Shown: positions 41,896 through 52,490, numbered from the stretch's first letter. The stretch: 64,000 nucleotides of DNA from Buchnera aphidicola (Lipaphis pseudobrassicae) (GCF_005081185.1 NZ_CP034870.1:277896-341895); one strand, 5' to 3'. Program-made: numbers and translations. The notes: generated by a model not told the origin, from the letters alone.

Positions 41896-43182
41896 ATGAA
41901 TCAATCTGATATAATGTTTGATTATAAACATATTTGGCATCCTTATTCATCTATGACTAACCCACTTCCTTGCTATTCGGTTATATCTGCTAAAGGAGTG
42001 TATTTAAAATTAAATAACGGGAAAAAGATAATAGATGGTATGTCTTCATGGTGGTCTGCAATACATGGTTATAATCATCCTATTTTAAATAAAGCTTTAA
42101 AAAAACAGATAAAAAAAATGTCTCATGTTATGTTTGGTAGTATCACACATCCTGCCGCAGTTGCTCTTGCTAGAAAACTAATTGATTTAACACCAAAAGA
42201 GTTAGATTGTGTTTTTTTTTCTGATTCTGGTTCAGTTGCTATTGAGGTAGCAATGAAAATGCTAATACAATATTGGTATTCATTAGGTCAAAGAAGAAAA
42301 TTTTTTTTAACTATTCGTCATGGATATCATGGTGATACTTTTGCTGCAATGTCAATTTCTGATCCTAAAAATTCTATACATAAAATATATAACAACTTTT
42401 TACCAAAACACTTTTTTTCTGACCCACCAATGTCTTCTTTTCATGATAAATGGAATGAAAACGATCTTATATCTTTTCAAGAAATAATAGAAAAAAATTC
42501 ATTAAAAATAGCTGGTGTAATATTAGAACCTATAGTGCAAGGCGTAGGAGGAATGAAATTTTATCACCCTATATATTTAAAAAAAATAAAATGTCTATGT
42601 GATTATTATTCTATTCCTTTGATTTTTGATGAAATTGCTACTGGATTTGGACGTACTGGAAAATTATTTGCTTTCGAACATGCTAATGTAGTGCCCGATA
42701 TATTATGTTTAGGAAAAGCTATTACAGGAGGCACAATAACACTAGCAGCAACAATATCTTCTAGTCATATTGCAAAAACTATTAGTAATAGTAAAATTGG
42801 TTGTTTTATGCACGGTCCAACCTATATGGGAAATCCATTAGCATGTGCTGCTGCCAATGCTAATATTAAAATATTGCAAAAAAATAAATGGAAAATACAA
42901 GTTTCTAATATTGAACAACAATTATGTAAAGATTTATTACCGCTGATTAATCATCATAATGTAAATAACGTACGAATATTAGGAGCTATTGGTGTAGTAG
43001 AATGTATGCGCTTGATTAATATAGCTTTAATACAAAAATTTTTTGTAAATAATGGAGTATGGATTAGACCTTTTAAAAAATTAATTTATATTGTCCCACC
43101 TTATATTATTGATACTAAACAATTAAGTGTTTTGACTAACTCTATTAAAAAAGCTTTAGATAATGCTTCATTTTTTTTATAA
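41896..43182 (+). CDS. bioA: adenosylmethionine-8-amino-7-oxononanoate aminotransferase
   Basis: PLP aminotransferase that converts KAPA to DAPA with SAM as amino donor. The protein has 428 residues (E. coli 429). HIWHPYSSMTNPLPC is the typical start. DGMSSWWSAIHGYNHP, FFSDSGSVAIEVAMKM, FDEIATGFGRTG and the PLP Lys in LCLGKAITGGT are all conserved. It is divergent from bioB, as in E. coli, where a shared BirA operator lies between. I do not see that operator here. Confidence 0.96.
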   Translation: MNQSDIMFDYKHIWHPYSSMTNPLPCYSVISAKGVYLKLNNGKKIIDGMSSWWSAIHGYNHPILNKALKKQIKKMSHVMFGSITHPAAVALARKLIDLTPKELDCVFFSDSGSVAIEVAMKMLIQYWYSLGQRRKFFLTIRHGYHGDTFAAMSISDPKNSIHKIYNNFLPKHFFSDPPMSSFHDKWNENDLISFQEIIEKNSLKIAGVILEPIVQGVGGMKFYHPIYLKKIKCLCDYYSIPLIFDEIATGFGRTGKLFAFEHANVVPDILCLGKAITGGTITLAATISSSHIAKTISNSKIGCFMHGPTYMGNPLACAAANANIKILQKNKWKIQVSNIEQQLCKDLLPLINHHNVNNVRILGAIGVVECMRLINIALIQKFFVNNGVWIRPFKKLIYIVPPYIIDTKQLSVLTNSIKKALDNASFFL

Positions 43183-43194
43183 ATTATATAATCA

Positions 43195-44211
43195 TTAAAA
43201 ATTATAATTTAACTGATGGATAAGTATCCAAACGGGTCTATTTCCAGTGCTATATGTATTTAATTTTTTTAGTTCTCCAGTACCTTTCAAAATATTATAT
43301 ATGGTAAATATATTATTTTTTTCACTAGCAACTATTAAATACGAATTTGTTTTATCGATATAAAATGATCTAGGCTGTTCTTCTGTATTATAACTTTGAA
43401 AAAATATGATTTTATTATTTTTATTAATATGAAATAAAGAAATCGTATTAAATAATCGATCGGAAACATATAAAAAACGTCCACATGATGTTATCTGAAT
43501 ATCAGAAGACCAATAAACTTTTGCAAAATGATTATTTTGATTGAATATATTAATATTTTGTATATTTTTTATATGTATGATATTATTTGTTTTATTTATT
43601 TTCCATACATCTATAGTTCCATTTAGTTCATTTATAGTATAAACAAAATCTTGATTGGGATGAAAAACAATATGACGTGGTCCAGATTTATTTTGAGTTT
43701 TAAGAAATTTTTGTTCTGTGTTTTTTAATATACCAAAATTTTTTAAATAATATAAATAAATACGATCTTCTTTAAGAGACATAACAAATAATATATTATA
43801 TTTATAATTTACTCGGGCAGCATGACATCCTTGAATATCATAAATAATTTGAATTGGTTTTTCCGGTATACCATTTTTATTTAATGGACTTACACTTAAA
43901 CAATTTGAATGATATGAACTACAAAAGAGAAAATCATTAGTTTTATTAAATGAAATATAATTAGGTGTTCCTGGTATAAAACTTTCATATTTTTTTTCAA
44001 GACAACCATTTTTTTTTATAATATAAGTAATAATTTTATTATTAGGACGAATTCCAGCATATAAAAAATTTTTATTTTTAACAATTCTCATAGGCTGAAT
44101 TTGACCATTTGTTGAAACTTGTTGAAGTAAATTCATATCTCCATTTTGACATAAACTCCATACTTCTATATTTTCACTTGTTCCGTTTGCGATATAAACG
44201 ATTTGCTTCAT
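43195..44211 (-). CDS. pgl: 6-phosphogluconolactonase
   Basis: Hydrolyses 6-phosphogluconolactone in the oxidative pentose phosphate pathway. It belongs to the seven-bladed beta-propeller YbhE family; the 338 residues compare with 331 in E. coli. Recurrent propeller elements are visible, for example GTPNYISFNKTNDFLFCSSY, SGPRHIVFHPNQDFVYTINE and the ending TGNRPVWILI. The Arg-His pair of GPRHIVFHP is conserved. It is convergent with bioA, 12 bases apart; in E. coli pgl and bioA are also near neighbours. Confidence 0.93.
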   Translation of the reverse strand: MKQIVYIANGTSENIEVWSLCQNGDMNLLQQVSTNGQIQPMRIVKNKNFLYAGIRPNNKIITYIIKKNGCLEKKYESFIPGTPNYISFNKTNDFLFCSSYHSNCLSVSPLNKNGIPEKPIQIIYDIQGCHAARVNYKYNILFVMSLKEDRIYLYYLKNFGILKNTEQKFLKTQNKSGPRHIVFHPNQDFVYTINELNGTIDVWKINKTNNIIHIKNIQNINIFNQNNHFAKVYWSSDIQITSCGRFLYVSDRLFNTISLFHINKNNKIIFFQSYNTEEQPRSFYIDKTNSYLIVASEKNNIFTIYNILKGTGELKKLNTYSTGNRPVWILIHQLNYNF

Positions 44212-44323
44212 ACAACTACCTCAATATTTTTTCTTAAAACTATTTTTATATCATAAAAAATAATTATTATTTTATCATATATAGAAAAAGACTTAATATA
44301 TATTAATTTTCAAAAATAATATT

Positions 44324-46777
44324 TCACTGATTTTTTGTTAAAACAGAATCTTTTTTTTTGAGATTCTTTAATAAATTTAACATCCATGAAAGACGTAAAT
44401 CATCATCTGCTGCATTATATAAAAATCTTAATTTAGTTGAACTTTCCATTTTCCAAATATCTGGTTGCGTCTTAAAAATACTTAATAAATATTCAGTATT
44501 AACTAAGTTTTTTTTGTTAAATTCTATAATACCGATATCTTTATTAAATTTAATTAATTTAATGCCAATTTTATATGCTATTAGTCGAATTTTAGCAATA
44601 GAAATTAAATTATTAGAAAATACAGGTAATTTACCAAAATTATTAATTAATTCGTCTTGAATAAATTCTATTTCTTTTTCATTTTTAGCACTTGCGATTT
44701 TTTTATAAAAAAACAATCTTGTATTAACGTTAGAAATATAATTTTCTGGCAATAAAGATGAAACATATAATTTAATTTCTATTGGATTTTTAGATAATCG
44801 TTTAAAAGATACATTTTTTCCATTTTTTAATAAATCGACAGCATTCTTTAAAAGTTTCATATATAAAGAAAATCCTATACTTTTTACATGTCCGCTTTGT
44901 TCTTTTCCTAATAATTCACCTATTCCTCTGATTTCAAGATCTTGATTAGATAAAGAAAAACCTCCTCCAAAATTATTAATTGATGCAATTGCTTCTAATC
45001 TTTTTTTTGCATCTGCAGTAATTTTTTTAAAACTCTTAACAAGAAATAAGGCGTATGCTTGATGATTAGATCTACCAATACGTCCACGTAATTGATGAAG
45101 TTGAGATAATCCGAAATGATCAGAATTTTCAATAATAATTGTATTTGCCCTTGGTATATCAATTCCACTTTCAATAATAGTAGTACAAATTAAAACATTA
45201 AATTCATTATTATAAAATTCATTCATAACCTTTTTTAAATCGACATTATTCATTTGTCCATGACTTATTTTGATACTAGCTTCAGGGATTAATTTTGATA
45301 ATCTTTCAGCAATATTAATGATGTTTTGTACTTTATTATATATATAATAAACTTGTCCACCTCTTGAAATTTCTCGTAATACTGTGTTTCTTATTAACAA
45401 AGGATTATATTCTTTAATAAAAGTTTTAATAGCTAATCTTTGAGCTGGTGGTTTTTTTATAATAGACAAGTCTTTTATACCAATCATAGTCATATTTAAA
45501 GTACGTGGTATAGGTGTAGCTGTTAAAGTTAATATATCAATATTGGAATATCTTTTTTTGAACTCTTCCTTATGATTAACACCAAATCTATGTTCTTCAT
45601 CAATAATTAACAAACCTAAGTTACACCATTCGATTTTTTTTAATAGAAGTTTATGCGTACCTATTAAAATATTAATTTGTCCATTTTTAGTATTTTTAAA
45701 AATTAAATTTTGTTTTGTTTGGTTTTGAAATCTAGATAGTATTTCAATTTTAAAATTCCAGTTAGAAAAACGTTTTTTAAAATTCTCATAATGTTGGTTC
45801 GCTAGCAAAGTAGTAGGAACTAAGATAGCTACTTGTTTGCTGTTAGAAACAGATAGAAAAGCTGCTCTCATAGCAACTTCTGTTTTTCCAAAACCTACAT
45901 CTCCACAAATTAAACGATCCATAGGAATAGAATTACACATATCCATTAAGACAGATTTAATGACTTTTTTTTGATCTAATGTTATTTCGAATAAACAATC
46001 TTTACAAAAAATTTGATAATTTTTTTCATTTTTTTTAAATGAAAATCCTTTCTGAGATTTTCTATTAGCATAAATATTTAATAATTGAGCAGCATGATCA
46101 TATATAATTTTGTTTATCTTTTGCTTAGTCTTATTCCATTCTTCACCTCCTAATTTATGGAGAGGTGCATTTTCTGCGGATGTTGCGGTATAAGGAGAGA
46201 TAAGATGCAAATAAGCAACAGGTACATATAATTTATCTCCTTGTGCGTATGTAATAACTAAATACTCAGATTGAATACTAGCAGTTTTAATGGTAGTTAA
46301 TCCTTGATAACGACCAACTCCATGTTCAATATGTATAATTGGAGAACCTACAATTAATTCAGGAAAACGATTATCTTTAAGATGAGAATAATTACATCTA
46401 ACATTAGAAATTTTTTTATTATCAATTATTTGTAATAAATCTTTTGTATAAACAAACAAAAGATTATTTTTGTTATCTATAAATTCTTTTTCATATTCTG
46501 TAGTCGTATAAAAATAATTAATATTTTCATTAATATCGAGAATATTTTTTATATATTTTGGAATAATATTATGACTCATTAAAAAATTTAAAATCTTTTT
46601 TGAATTTTCTCCATGATTGAGAGAGAAAAGTATTTTACCCGAGAATTCCCGTAAAAAAGATAATAATTCATTAATATTTGTTTTATTATTAATATGATCA
46701 AATAAACTCGGTGATTTTTTATATTCATAATTAATATTTTTTTTATGTTTTAAAATTTGATTTTTTATAATTTTCAT
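44324..46777 (-). CDS. mfd: transcription-repair coupling factor Mfd, N-terminally shortened
   Basis: A DNA translocase that pushes stalled RNA polymerase off DNA. The protein has 817 residues against 1148 in E. coli. The first part corresponds only to the D3 region, so the UvrB-like D1/D2 module that recruits UvrA is gone. From about residue 140 it is collinear: the RNA-polymerase-binding domain (IVGSPIIHIEHGVGRYQG), Walker A GDVGFGKTE (about 292-300), DEEHRFG, LTATPIPRTLN, the TRG region and the C-terminal D7 domain. It therefore seems able to act on RNA polymerase but not to couple to UvrABC. Confidence 0.95.
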   Translation of the reverse strand: MKIIKNQILKHKKNINYEYKKSPSLFDHINNKTNINELLSFLREFSGKILFSLNHGENSKKILNFLMSHNIIPKYIKNILDINENINYFYTTTEYEKEFIDNKNNLLFVYTKDLLQIIDNKKISNVRCNYSHLKDNRFPELIVGSPIIHIEHGVGRYQGLTTIKTASIQSEYLVITYAQGDKLYVPVAYLHLISPYTATSAENAPLHKLGGEEWNKTKQKINKIIYDHAAQLLNIYANRKSQKGFSFKKNEKNYQIFCKDCLFEITLDQKKVIKSVLMDMCNSIPMDRLICGDVGFGKTEVAMRAAFLSVSNSKQVAILVPTTLLANQHYENFKKRFSNWNFKIEILSRFQNQTKQNLIFKNTKNGQINILIGTHKLLLKKIEWCNLGLLIIDEEHRFGVNHKEEFKKRYSNIDILTLTATPIPRTLNMTMIGIKDLSIIKKPPAQRLAIKTFIKEYNPLLIRNTVLREISRGGQVYYIYNKVQNIINIAERLSKLIPEASIKISHGQMNNVDLKKVMNEFYNNEFNVLICTTIIESGIDIPRANTIIIENSDHFGLSQLHQLRGRIGRSNHQAYALFLVKSFKKITADAKKRLEAIASINNFGGGFSLSNQDLEIRGIGELLGKEQSGHVKSIGFSLYMKLLKNAVDLLKNGKNVSFKRLSKNPIEIKLYVSSLLPENYISNVNTRLFFYKKIASAKNEKEIEFIQDELINNFGKLPVFSNNLISIAKIRLIAYKIGIKLIKFNKDIGIIEFNKKNLVNTEYLLSIFKTQPDIWKMESSTKLRFLYNAADDDLRLSWMLNLLKNLKKKDSVLTKNQ

Positions 46778-47353
46778 TGGAACAAATTTTGTTTTTAAAG
46801 GGAATTAATAAGACTTCATTTTATATAATTTTTTTCTATTTCTAGAATAGAATTCTTATTCTAATTAATAAATTCAATTTATTTATGTAAAACATTCATT
46901 AAACTAATAGTAATTTATTTAATAGATAATAAAATATTTTTACAATAAACAACTACTACTTAATATATAGAAAATAATAATTAATGCTAATTATTATTTT
47001 TTATAATTTTAGAATTAAAAATTTTTTCTAATAAAATTAGCATTTATTGTAATTTTTTAAAGTATTTTACTTTTAAAACTAAAATAAAATAAATAATTGG
47101 TTTGTTAAAACATACATGCTACTTATCACTATGGGTAATATATGTATTGATATTTAAAACACTTAAAAACACATAATATAATTTATTTAAAATAATACTT
47201 ATTAAAAATCTTTTGATAAATTTACTGTATATATTATGATAGTATATATTTAACATTTATATGAACTCAATTTATCTATTTTTTTAAACTTTTAAAATTT
47301 AATAGATATTAAATATTGTATGAAAAATATTTTTATGTCTAAGAACAAAATTT
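46778..47353. other. 576-base noncoding spacer between divergent mfd and lolC
   Basis: Very AT-rich, with no open frame of note. It holds the starts of both flanking genes. A 21-base near-palindrome lies at 46843-46863 (TAGAATA…TATTCTA around GAATTCT). A promoter-like pair lies at 47213-47240 (separate entry). In E. coli ycfT lies between mfd and lolC, so this is probably the eroded site of that gene. No trace of its protein can be read. Confidence 0.6.
47213..47240 (+). promoter_or_regulatory. possible sigma-70 promoter upstream of lolC
   Basis: TTGATA at 47213-47218 and TATGAT at 47235-47240 with a 16-base spacer, about 114 bases before the lolC start. The match is decent, but chance hits are frequent at this base composition. 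Confidence 0.3.
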
Positions 47354-48553
47354 ATGTATAAACCTATATATTTATTTATTGGTTTACGTTATTTGTGGAA
47401 TTTTCATTTACCAAAGTTTAAAAAATTAATCACAATATTATCGATTATAGCTATTGGTATTAGCACAGCTTCACTTATTATTATAATATCTGTAATTAAT
47501 GGTTTTGAAGATAATCTTAAAAAAAATACTTTATCTTTTGTTCCACATTTGATAGTTACTAATAAAAAAAAATGTGTTAACACATTAGATTTTCCTAAAA
47601 AAATTTTATATCTACATGATTTTAAAAAAGTTTCTGACTTTATCAGCCGAAAAGTCATCTTAAGAAGCAAGAGTGATATTTCTATGGGAGAAATAATTGG
47701 AATTGATAATAGTAATAAAGAAAACATTAAAAATTACAATATCAAAAACATTTCAAATATACTTAAACCTAAACAAAAAAATGCAATTCTAGGAATAGAA
47801 TTAGCAAAAAAATTACATGTAAATATCGGTGATGAAATTAAATTAATTCTTCTGACTAATCAGAAAAAATTATTTTTTAAAGAAATATTTAACGAACAGA
47901 CATTTAAAATTATAGATTTTTTTTCTACTAAGAATGAAGTAGATTACTATCATATAGTAATTAATAAGGAAGATTGTTTAAATCTTTTACATTTACCTAA
48001 GGGTTATATTACTGGTTGGCGTGTATGGGTTAAAGAACCACTATCCTTAAACCTTCAACGAATGAAAAAGTCAATTGATTCCTTTATTCTATTAGATTGG
48101 AAATTAGAAAAAGGTGAAATATTTAAAAAAATAATATTTGAAAAATACATCATGTTACTTGTATTTTGTTTGATTTTAATAGTAGCAATTTTAAATATAT
48201 TTATTATGCTTACTGTCTATACAATAGAAAAAGAAAATAGTATAGCAATTTTACAATCCCAAGGATTAACAAATTGGAAAATTATATTAATATTTGTTAT
48301 ACTTAGTTTAAGTATAGCTATTATTGGAAATATATTTGGAACAGTAATGAGTATGTTTTTAATAATAGAAAAAAATTTCTTAAAATATCTGATTAGATTT
48401 TTTTTTGACGAGATAGATGTATCTATTATTATAGTACCTCATCAAATTTTTTTAATTAATATCATATCTATATTTATTACAACTATATCTACATTATACC
48501 CAGCTTATAACGCTACAAAAATACAATCAGCTCAAATTTTATCTCATGAATAA
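47354..48553 (+). CDS. lolC: lipoprotein-releasing ABC transporter permease LolC
   Basis: One of two membrane subunits of LolCDE, which extracts outer-membrane lipoproteins from the inner membrane. The 399 residues equal E. coli. There is an N-terminal membrane segment after RYLWNFHLPKFKKLI, a large periplasmic domain, then three C-terminal segments of the FtsX type with NATKIQSAQIL at the end. It is the first gene of lolC-lolD-lolE. The stop overlaps the lolD start by eight bases. Confidence 0.94.
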   Translation: MYKPIYLFIGLRYLWNFHLPKFKKLITILSIIAIGISTASLIIIISVINGFEDNLKKNTLSFVPHLIVTNKKKCVNTLDFPKKILYLHDFKKVSDFISRKVILRSKSDISMGEIIGIDNSNKENIKNYNIKNISNILKPKQKNAILGIELAKKLHVNIGDEIKLILLTNQKKLFFKEIFNEQTFKIIDFFSTKNEVDYYHIVINKEDCLNLLHLPKGYITGWRVWVKEPLSLNLQRMKKSIDSFILLDWKLEKGEIFKKIIFEKYIMLLVFCLILIVAILNIFIMLTVYTIEKENSIAILQSQGLTNWKIILIFVILSLSIAIIGNIFGTVMSMFLIIEKNFLKYLIRFFFDEIDVSIIIVPHQIFLINIISIFITTISTLYPAYNATKIQSAQILSHE

Positions 48554-49229
48554 TATTATAAAATGTATAAAATTAAATAAATTTTATCAAGATGGCGATC
48601 TTGTTTTAAATGTCTTAAAAAACATATCATTTAAATTAAATATTGGAGATATAGCTGGTATTATTGGAAAATCTGGTTCAGGTAAAACTACATTACTACA
48701 TTTACTTGCTGGTTTAGATGTTCCTAATTCTGGAGACATATTATTTAATGGAAAATCAATAAGTTCTATGTCATCTAATCAAATAGCAAATTTTAGAAAT
48801 AAACAATTAGGTTTTATTTATCAATTTCATCATCTAATGTTAGATTTTAATATATTAGAAAACGTTGCGATGCCTCTTTTAATCAGTAATAAAAGTAAAA
48901 AAGAATCTCAAGAAATAGCATATGAAATACTAAAAAAAGTTAATTTAGAAACAAAAATAAAAAAGTATCCATCTGAAATTTCTGGAGGTGAAAGACAACG
49001 TGTTGCTATTGCTCGAGCATTTGTAAATAAACCTTCTTTAATAATAGCGGATGAACCTACTGGTAATTTAGATCAATATAACGCAAATCTTATTTTAGAT
49101 TTAATATTGCAGTTTAATTGCTCTTATAATACTTCTTTTTTAATTGTTACACACGATATTAACTTAATAAAAAAAATACCTGTTTTATTCCAAATAAAAA
49201 ACGGTTTATTATATAATTATCACAATTAA
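48546..49229 (+). CDS. lolD: lipoprotein-releasing ABC transporter ATPase LolD
   Basis: ATPase that powers the LolCDE complex. The protein has 227 residues (E. coli 233). Walker A is GKSGSGKTT, the LolD-type Q-loop region [12 protein letters not shown] is present, the signature is [13 protein letters not shown], Walker B is [12 protein letters not shown], and the switch His is in VTHD. The start overlaps lolC. Eighteen bases separate it from lolE. All catalytic parts look intact, which makes the lolE frame break next door notable. Confidence 0.96.
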   Translation: MNNIIKCIKLNKFYQDGDLVLNVLKNISFKLNIGDIAGIIGKSGSGKTTLLHLLAGLDVPNSGDILFNGKSISSMSSNQIANFRNKQLGFIYQFHHLMLDFNILENVAMPLLISNKSKKESQEIAYEILKKVNLETKIKKYPSEISGGERQRVAIARAFVNKPSLIIADEPTGNLDQYNANLILDLILQFNCSYNTSFLIVTHDINLIKKIPVLFQIKNGLLYNYHN

Positions 49230-49246
49230 TAAAAAAGACATTATCA

Positions 49247-50466
49247 ATGAATTTATTACCTTTTTTAATTGCAAAACGATTGTATCTTAACGAGAATAAA
49301 AAAAATAAAGTATTTATCATTTCCTTTTTATCTAAAATTGGAATATCTATTTCTGTTTTTTCTCTCATCATAAGTTTAAGCGCTTTAAATGGATTTAATA
49401 TTTTACTAAATACAACAATTTTATCCAGTTTTCCCCATGGAATCATTCAATTAATTGATCAATCTTCACTAAAATGGAAAGATGTAATTACAAAATTAAA
49501 ACTTTCTCCAGGAGTTCTTTATTCTGAGCCATATATTATCACTAATGGATTATTAACTAAGCGAGATATAGTTAAAATAATTGAAATTAAAAGTTTTAAA
49601 GATATAAAATATTTTGAAAATAATATTTTTAAATATAAAAAAATCAATTTTTTAAAAAAAAAAATAATATTATTATTTCATCAAGTTTAGCTCAAAAATT
49701 ATCGATTAAAAAAGGTGATTTTATCAATCTAATTTTTTTAAAAAAAAATTTTTTTAAATCTAATCTAAAGTCTTTCTCTTTAAAAGTTATAGGAATATTT
49801 GAAGATAATGGTATTTTAAATTCAAATATGGGATATGTACCATTTGAATTTTTTAAAAAATTTCTTATTAAAGAAAATATTATCGATAAAATTGAATTGC
49901 ATATGTCTGATCCATTTAATGCAAATAAAATTATAATAAATGCAGCAAAAAAACTTAATACACCTCTATTATTATACACTTGGATTAATGATTATAAGTA
50001 TATATATCATGAAATTAATATGATAAAAGCAATTATATACCTATCTTTATTATTTCTGATAATTATTTCGTGTTTTAGCATTACATCTATCTCTTTAATG
50101 ACTATTTCTAAAAAAACAAAAGATATCGCTATACTACGTAGTATAGGAGCGAATGATTTCCTTATTCAAAAAATTTTTTTATACTATGGTATGAGGTCTA
50201 TTATTATTTCTACTATAATGGGTTTATCTTTAGGTATAATAACAATCTTGAATTTTAAAAAAATCATATTTTGTTTAAATACATGCTTTAAAGATAATAT
50301 ATTATTAGATAATATTTATTATAAAAATTTTTTTTTGTTAGAATTAAAATTACTAGATGTTTTAATTATATTTATTGGTACATTAATAATAGGTATGATA
50401 ACAAACTGGTATCCAGCGTATTATGCTTCACATCTTAATCCTAGTGAGACATTAAAAGAATATTAA
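49247..50466 (+). pseudogene. lolE: LolE lipoprotein-releasing permease, frame broken at an A11 tract
   Basis: Second permease of LolCDE (E. coli 414 residues). The gene is complete end to end, but the frame breaks at 11 adenines (49654-49664). The first part (from ATG 49247) stops at 49688-49690 after 147 residues. The rest, in the next frame, reads …NNIIISSSLAQKLSIKKGDF… to the stop at 50466, with the FtsX-type membrane segments and the ending NWYPAYYASHLNPSETLKEY. One added A gives a protein of about 406 residues with no other defect. The rest of the gene shows no decay, so slippage rescue or a recent shift is likely. A sequencing error cannot be excluded. Confidence 0.88.
49654..49664 (+). 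repeat. lolE: A11 tract at the lolE frame break
   Basis: A run of seven T (49647-49653, with C before) runs straight into eleven A, then T. Upstream codons are in frame 2 and downstream codons in frame 1 (position modulo 3), and both are open across the tract. Such tracts are known slippage sites for RNA polymerase in Buchnera. Confidence 0.9.
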
Positions 50467-50515
50467 AACAATAATTCTTAAAAAATAAATATTTATATAA
50501 TAAAATGGTGAAAAA

Positions 50516-51514
50516 ATGACTATTAAAGTTGGTATTAATGGATTTGGTCGTATTGGACGTGTAATATTTCGACTTGCTCAAAAACATGAAAATATCGAAA
50601 TTGTAGCTATTAACGATTTATTAAGTCCTGATTATATAGCTTATATGTTGAAATATGATTCTACTCATGGACCTTTTAAAAAAATTATTGAAGTTAATAA
50701 AGAAAGTATCATAATCAATGGAAAAAAAATTCGCATTACTTCAATAAAAGATCCTGAAAAACTGAACTGGAGTGATTTATCAATTGATGTAGTTATCGAA
50801 TCAACTGGACTTTTTTTAACTAAAAATACAGCTTATAAGCATATTTTAGCAGGAGCAAAAAAAGTAGTTATTACAGGTCCTTCAAAAGATGATATACCAA
50901 TGTTTGTAAGAGGAGCCAATTTTGATAAATATAAAGGAGAAGATATTGTATCAAATGCATCTTGTACTACCAATTGTTTAGCACCTTTATCAAAAGTCAT
51001 AGATAATACACTAGGAATTATTGAAGGTTTAATGACAACAGTACATGCAAGCACAGCTACCCAAAAAGTTGTTGATGGAGCTTCTTCTAAAGATTGGAGA
51101 GGAGGAAGAAGTGTATTACAAAATATTATCCCATCTTCTACTGGAGCAGCTATTGCCGTAGGAAAAGTTTTACCGAATTTAAATGGTAAATTAACAGGTA
51201 TAGCATTTCGAGTTCCTGTTTCAAATATATCTGTTGTAGATTTAACAGTGCGTTATAAAAAATCAGCTACATATAGTGAAATATGTGAAATAATTAAAGA
51301 ATCTTCTCAAAAAGAAATGCAAGGAATTATAGGATATACCGAAGAAGAAGTTGTTTCTACAGATTTTAATGGATCAGAATTAACTTCTATATTTGATGCA
51401 AAAGCAGGTTTATCTTTAAATAAAAATTTTGTTAAATTAATTTCATGGTATGATAATGAAACGGGTTATTCTAGTAAGGTACTTGACTTAGTTTGTTTAG
51501 TATCTAAAACATAA
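50516..51514 (+). CDS. gapA: glyceraldehyde-3-phosphate dehydrogenase
   Basis: Glycolytic enzyme of 332 residues (E. coli 331). The NAD site is [11 protein letters not shown]. The catalytic Cys is in [13 protein letters not shown], and the partner His is in [17 protein letters not shown] and [13 protein letters not shown] complete the pattern. It lies about 50 bases after lolE, with a clear terminator hairpin downstream at 51629-51662. With pfkA, tpiA and gpmA also present, this window holds four glycolysis genes. Confidence 0.97.
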   Translation: MTIKVGINGFGRIGRVIFRLAQKHENIEIVAINDLLSPDYIAYMLKYDSTHGPFKKIIEVNKESIIINGKKIRITSIKDPEKLNWSDLSIDVVIESTGLFLTKNTAYKHILAGAKKVVITGPSKDDIPMFVRGANFDKYKGEDIVSNASCTTNCLAPLSKVIDNTLGIIEGLMTTVHASTATQKVVDGASSKDWRGGRSVLQNIIPSSTGAAIAVGKVLPNLNGKLTGIAFRVPVSNISVVDLTVRYKKSATYSEICEIIKESSQKEMQGIIGYTEEEVVSTDFNGSELTSIFDAKAGLSLNKNFVKLISWYDNETGYSSKVLDLVCLVSKT

Positions 51515-51628
51515 TTTTTTAAAATTTTTAACGAAATTAAAAAATAGTGTATTTTTTTATATTGCTAATCATTTTTATATTTTATTATATCAAAATAATA
51601 GTCATATTTTTTTTTATCTAAAATATAT

Positions 51629-51662
51629 AAGCAGTATTAAGTTATAATACTTAATACTGCTT
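51629..51662 (+). terminator. terminator hairpin after gapA
   Basis: A perfect 14-bp stem, 51629-51642 with 51649-51662 (GCAGTATTAAGT core), encloses a 6-base loop and is followed by TT. It lies between convergent gapA and queF and may serve both. Confidence 0.75.
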
Positions 51663-51704
51663 TTAACAGTAAAAATTTAAATATTTTAAATTAATATAAA
51701 TTTT

Positions 51705-52490
51705 TTATTGTCTACACATTCGGACAAGACAAGGTGAAAAAAGTGTATTAGTACGCCATGGATTAATATCAATTCCACCTCTTCGTGTATATCTAGCATA
51801 TACAGTAAGCTCGTGAGGTTTGCAATTATTTTCAATATCATTGAAAATTCTTTCAACACATTCTTCATGAAATTCATTATGATTACGAAAAGAAATTAAA
51901 TAAGCAAGTAATGCAGAATGATCAATTTCTTGTCCAACATATATTATTTGTATTGATGCCCAATCAGGTTGTTGAGTTATTGGACAATTTGATTTAAACA
52001 AATTACTATATAAAGACTCTTTTAAAATTTTTTTAGAAGAATTAATAAGTAGAAATGGATTATACTGATAAGATGTAATCTCAATATTTTGATCATCTAT
52101 ACAACAACCATAAAATTCTGATATATTCTCATTTTTAATTTGATTTAAATTAAATAATTTTATAGACACTACTCCACATACACATTTAGTTAGATCAAAT
52201 TGTATGGTTTCAAGCAGCTGTATATGATTGTTAAATTTAGTTTGATGAAAACTATTAATATATATTTTTAAACTTTTAGATTCGATGATATTCGCACTAG
52301 TTATGTTAATTTCTATTTTAGCGACAGCAACTTGAGGTATACCATTTTTATTCAACCAAGATAATTCATATAATGTCCAAATATCTTTTCCCATAAAAGG
52401 AAGATTAGAATTATCTAATTTTAGATTATCACGGTGTTTTTTTCGAGGTATGCTTTTTAATAAACTAAAATGATTTATTTTTAAACTCAT
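51705..52490 (-). CDS. queF: NADPH-dependent 7-cyano-7-deazaguanine reductase
   Basis: Reduces preQ0 to preQ1 in queuosine synthesis. This is the long, two-domain (YqcD) form, 261 residues against 282 in E. coli. The catalytic Cys is in SNCPITQQPDWA, NADPH-binding residues are in ESKSLKIYINSF, and FHEECVERIF follows. The C-terminus ends RMCRQ, near the E. coli ending RLPRQ. It is convergent with gapA; fldA lies about 95 bases upstream on the same strand. Confidence 0.94.
   Translation of the reverse strand: MSLKINHFSLLKSIPRKKHRDNLKLDNSNLPFMGKDIWTLYELSWLNKNGIPQVAVAKIEINITSANIIESKSLKIYINSFHQTKFNNHIQLLETIQFDLTKCVCGVVSIKLFNLNQIKNENISEFYGCCIDDQNIEITSYQYNPFLLINSSKKILKESLYSNLFKSNCPITQQPDWASIQIIYVGQEIDHSALLAYLISFRNHNEFHEECVERIFNDIENNCKPHELTVYARYTRRGGIDINPWRTNTLFSPCLVRMCRQ

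Noticed and set aside
49692-49979. Minus-strand frame over the middle of lolE
   Set aside because: It covers the conserved downstream half of lolE in the opposite direction and has no family features.
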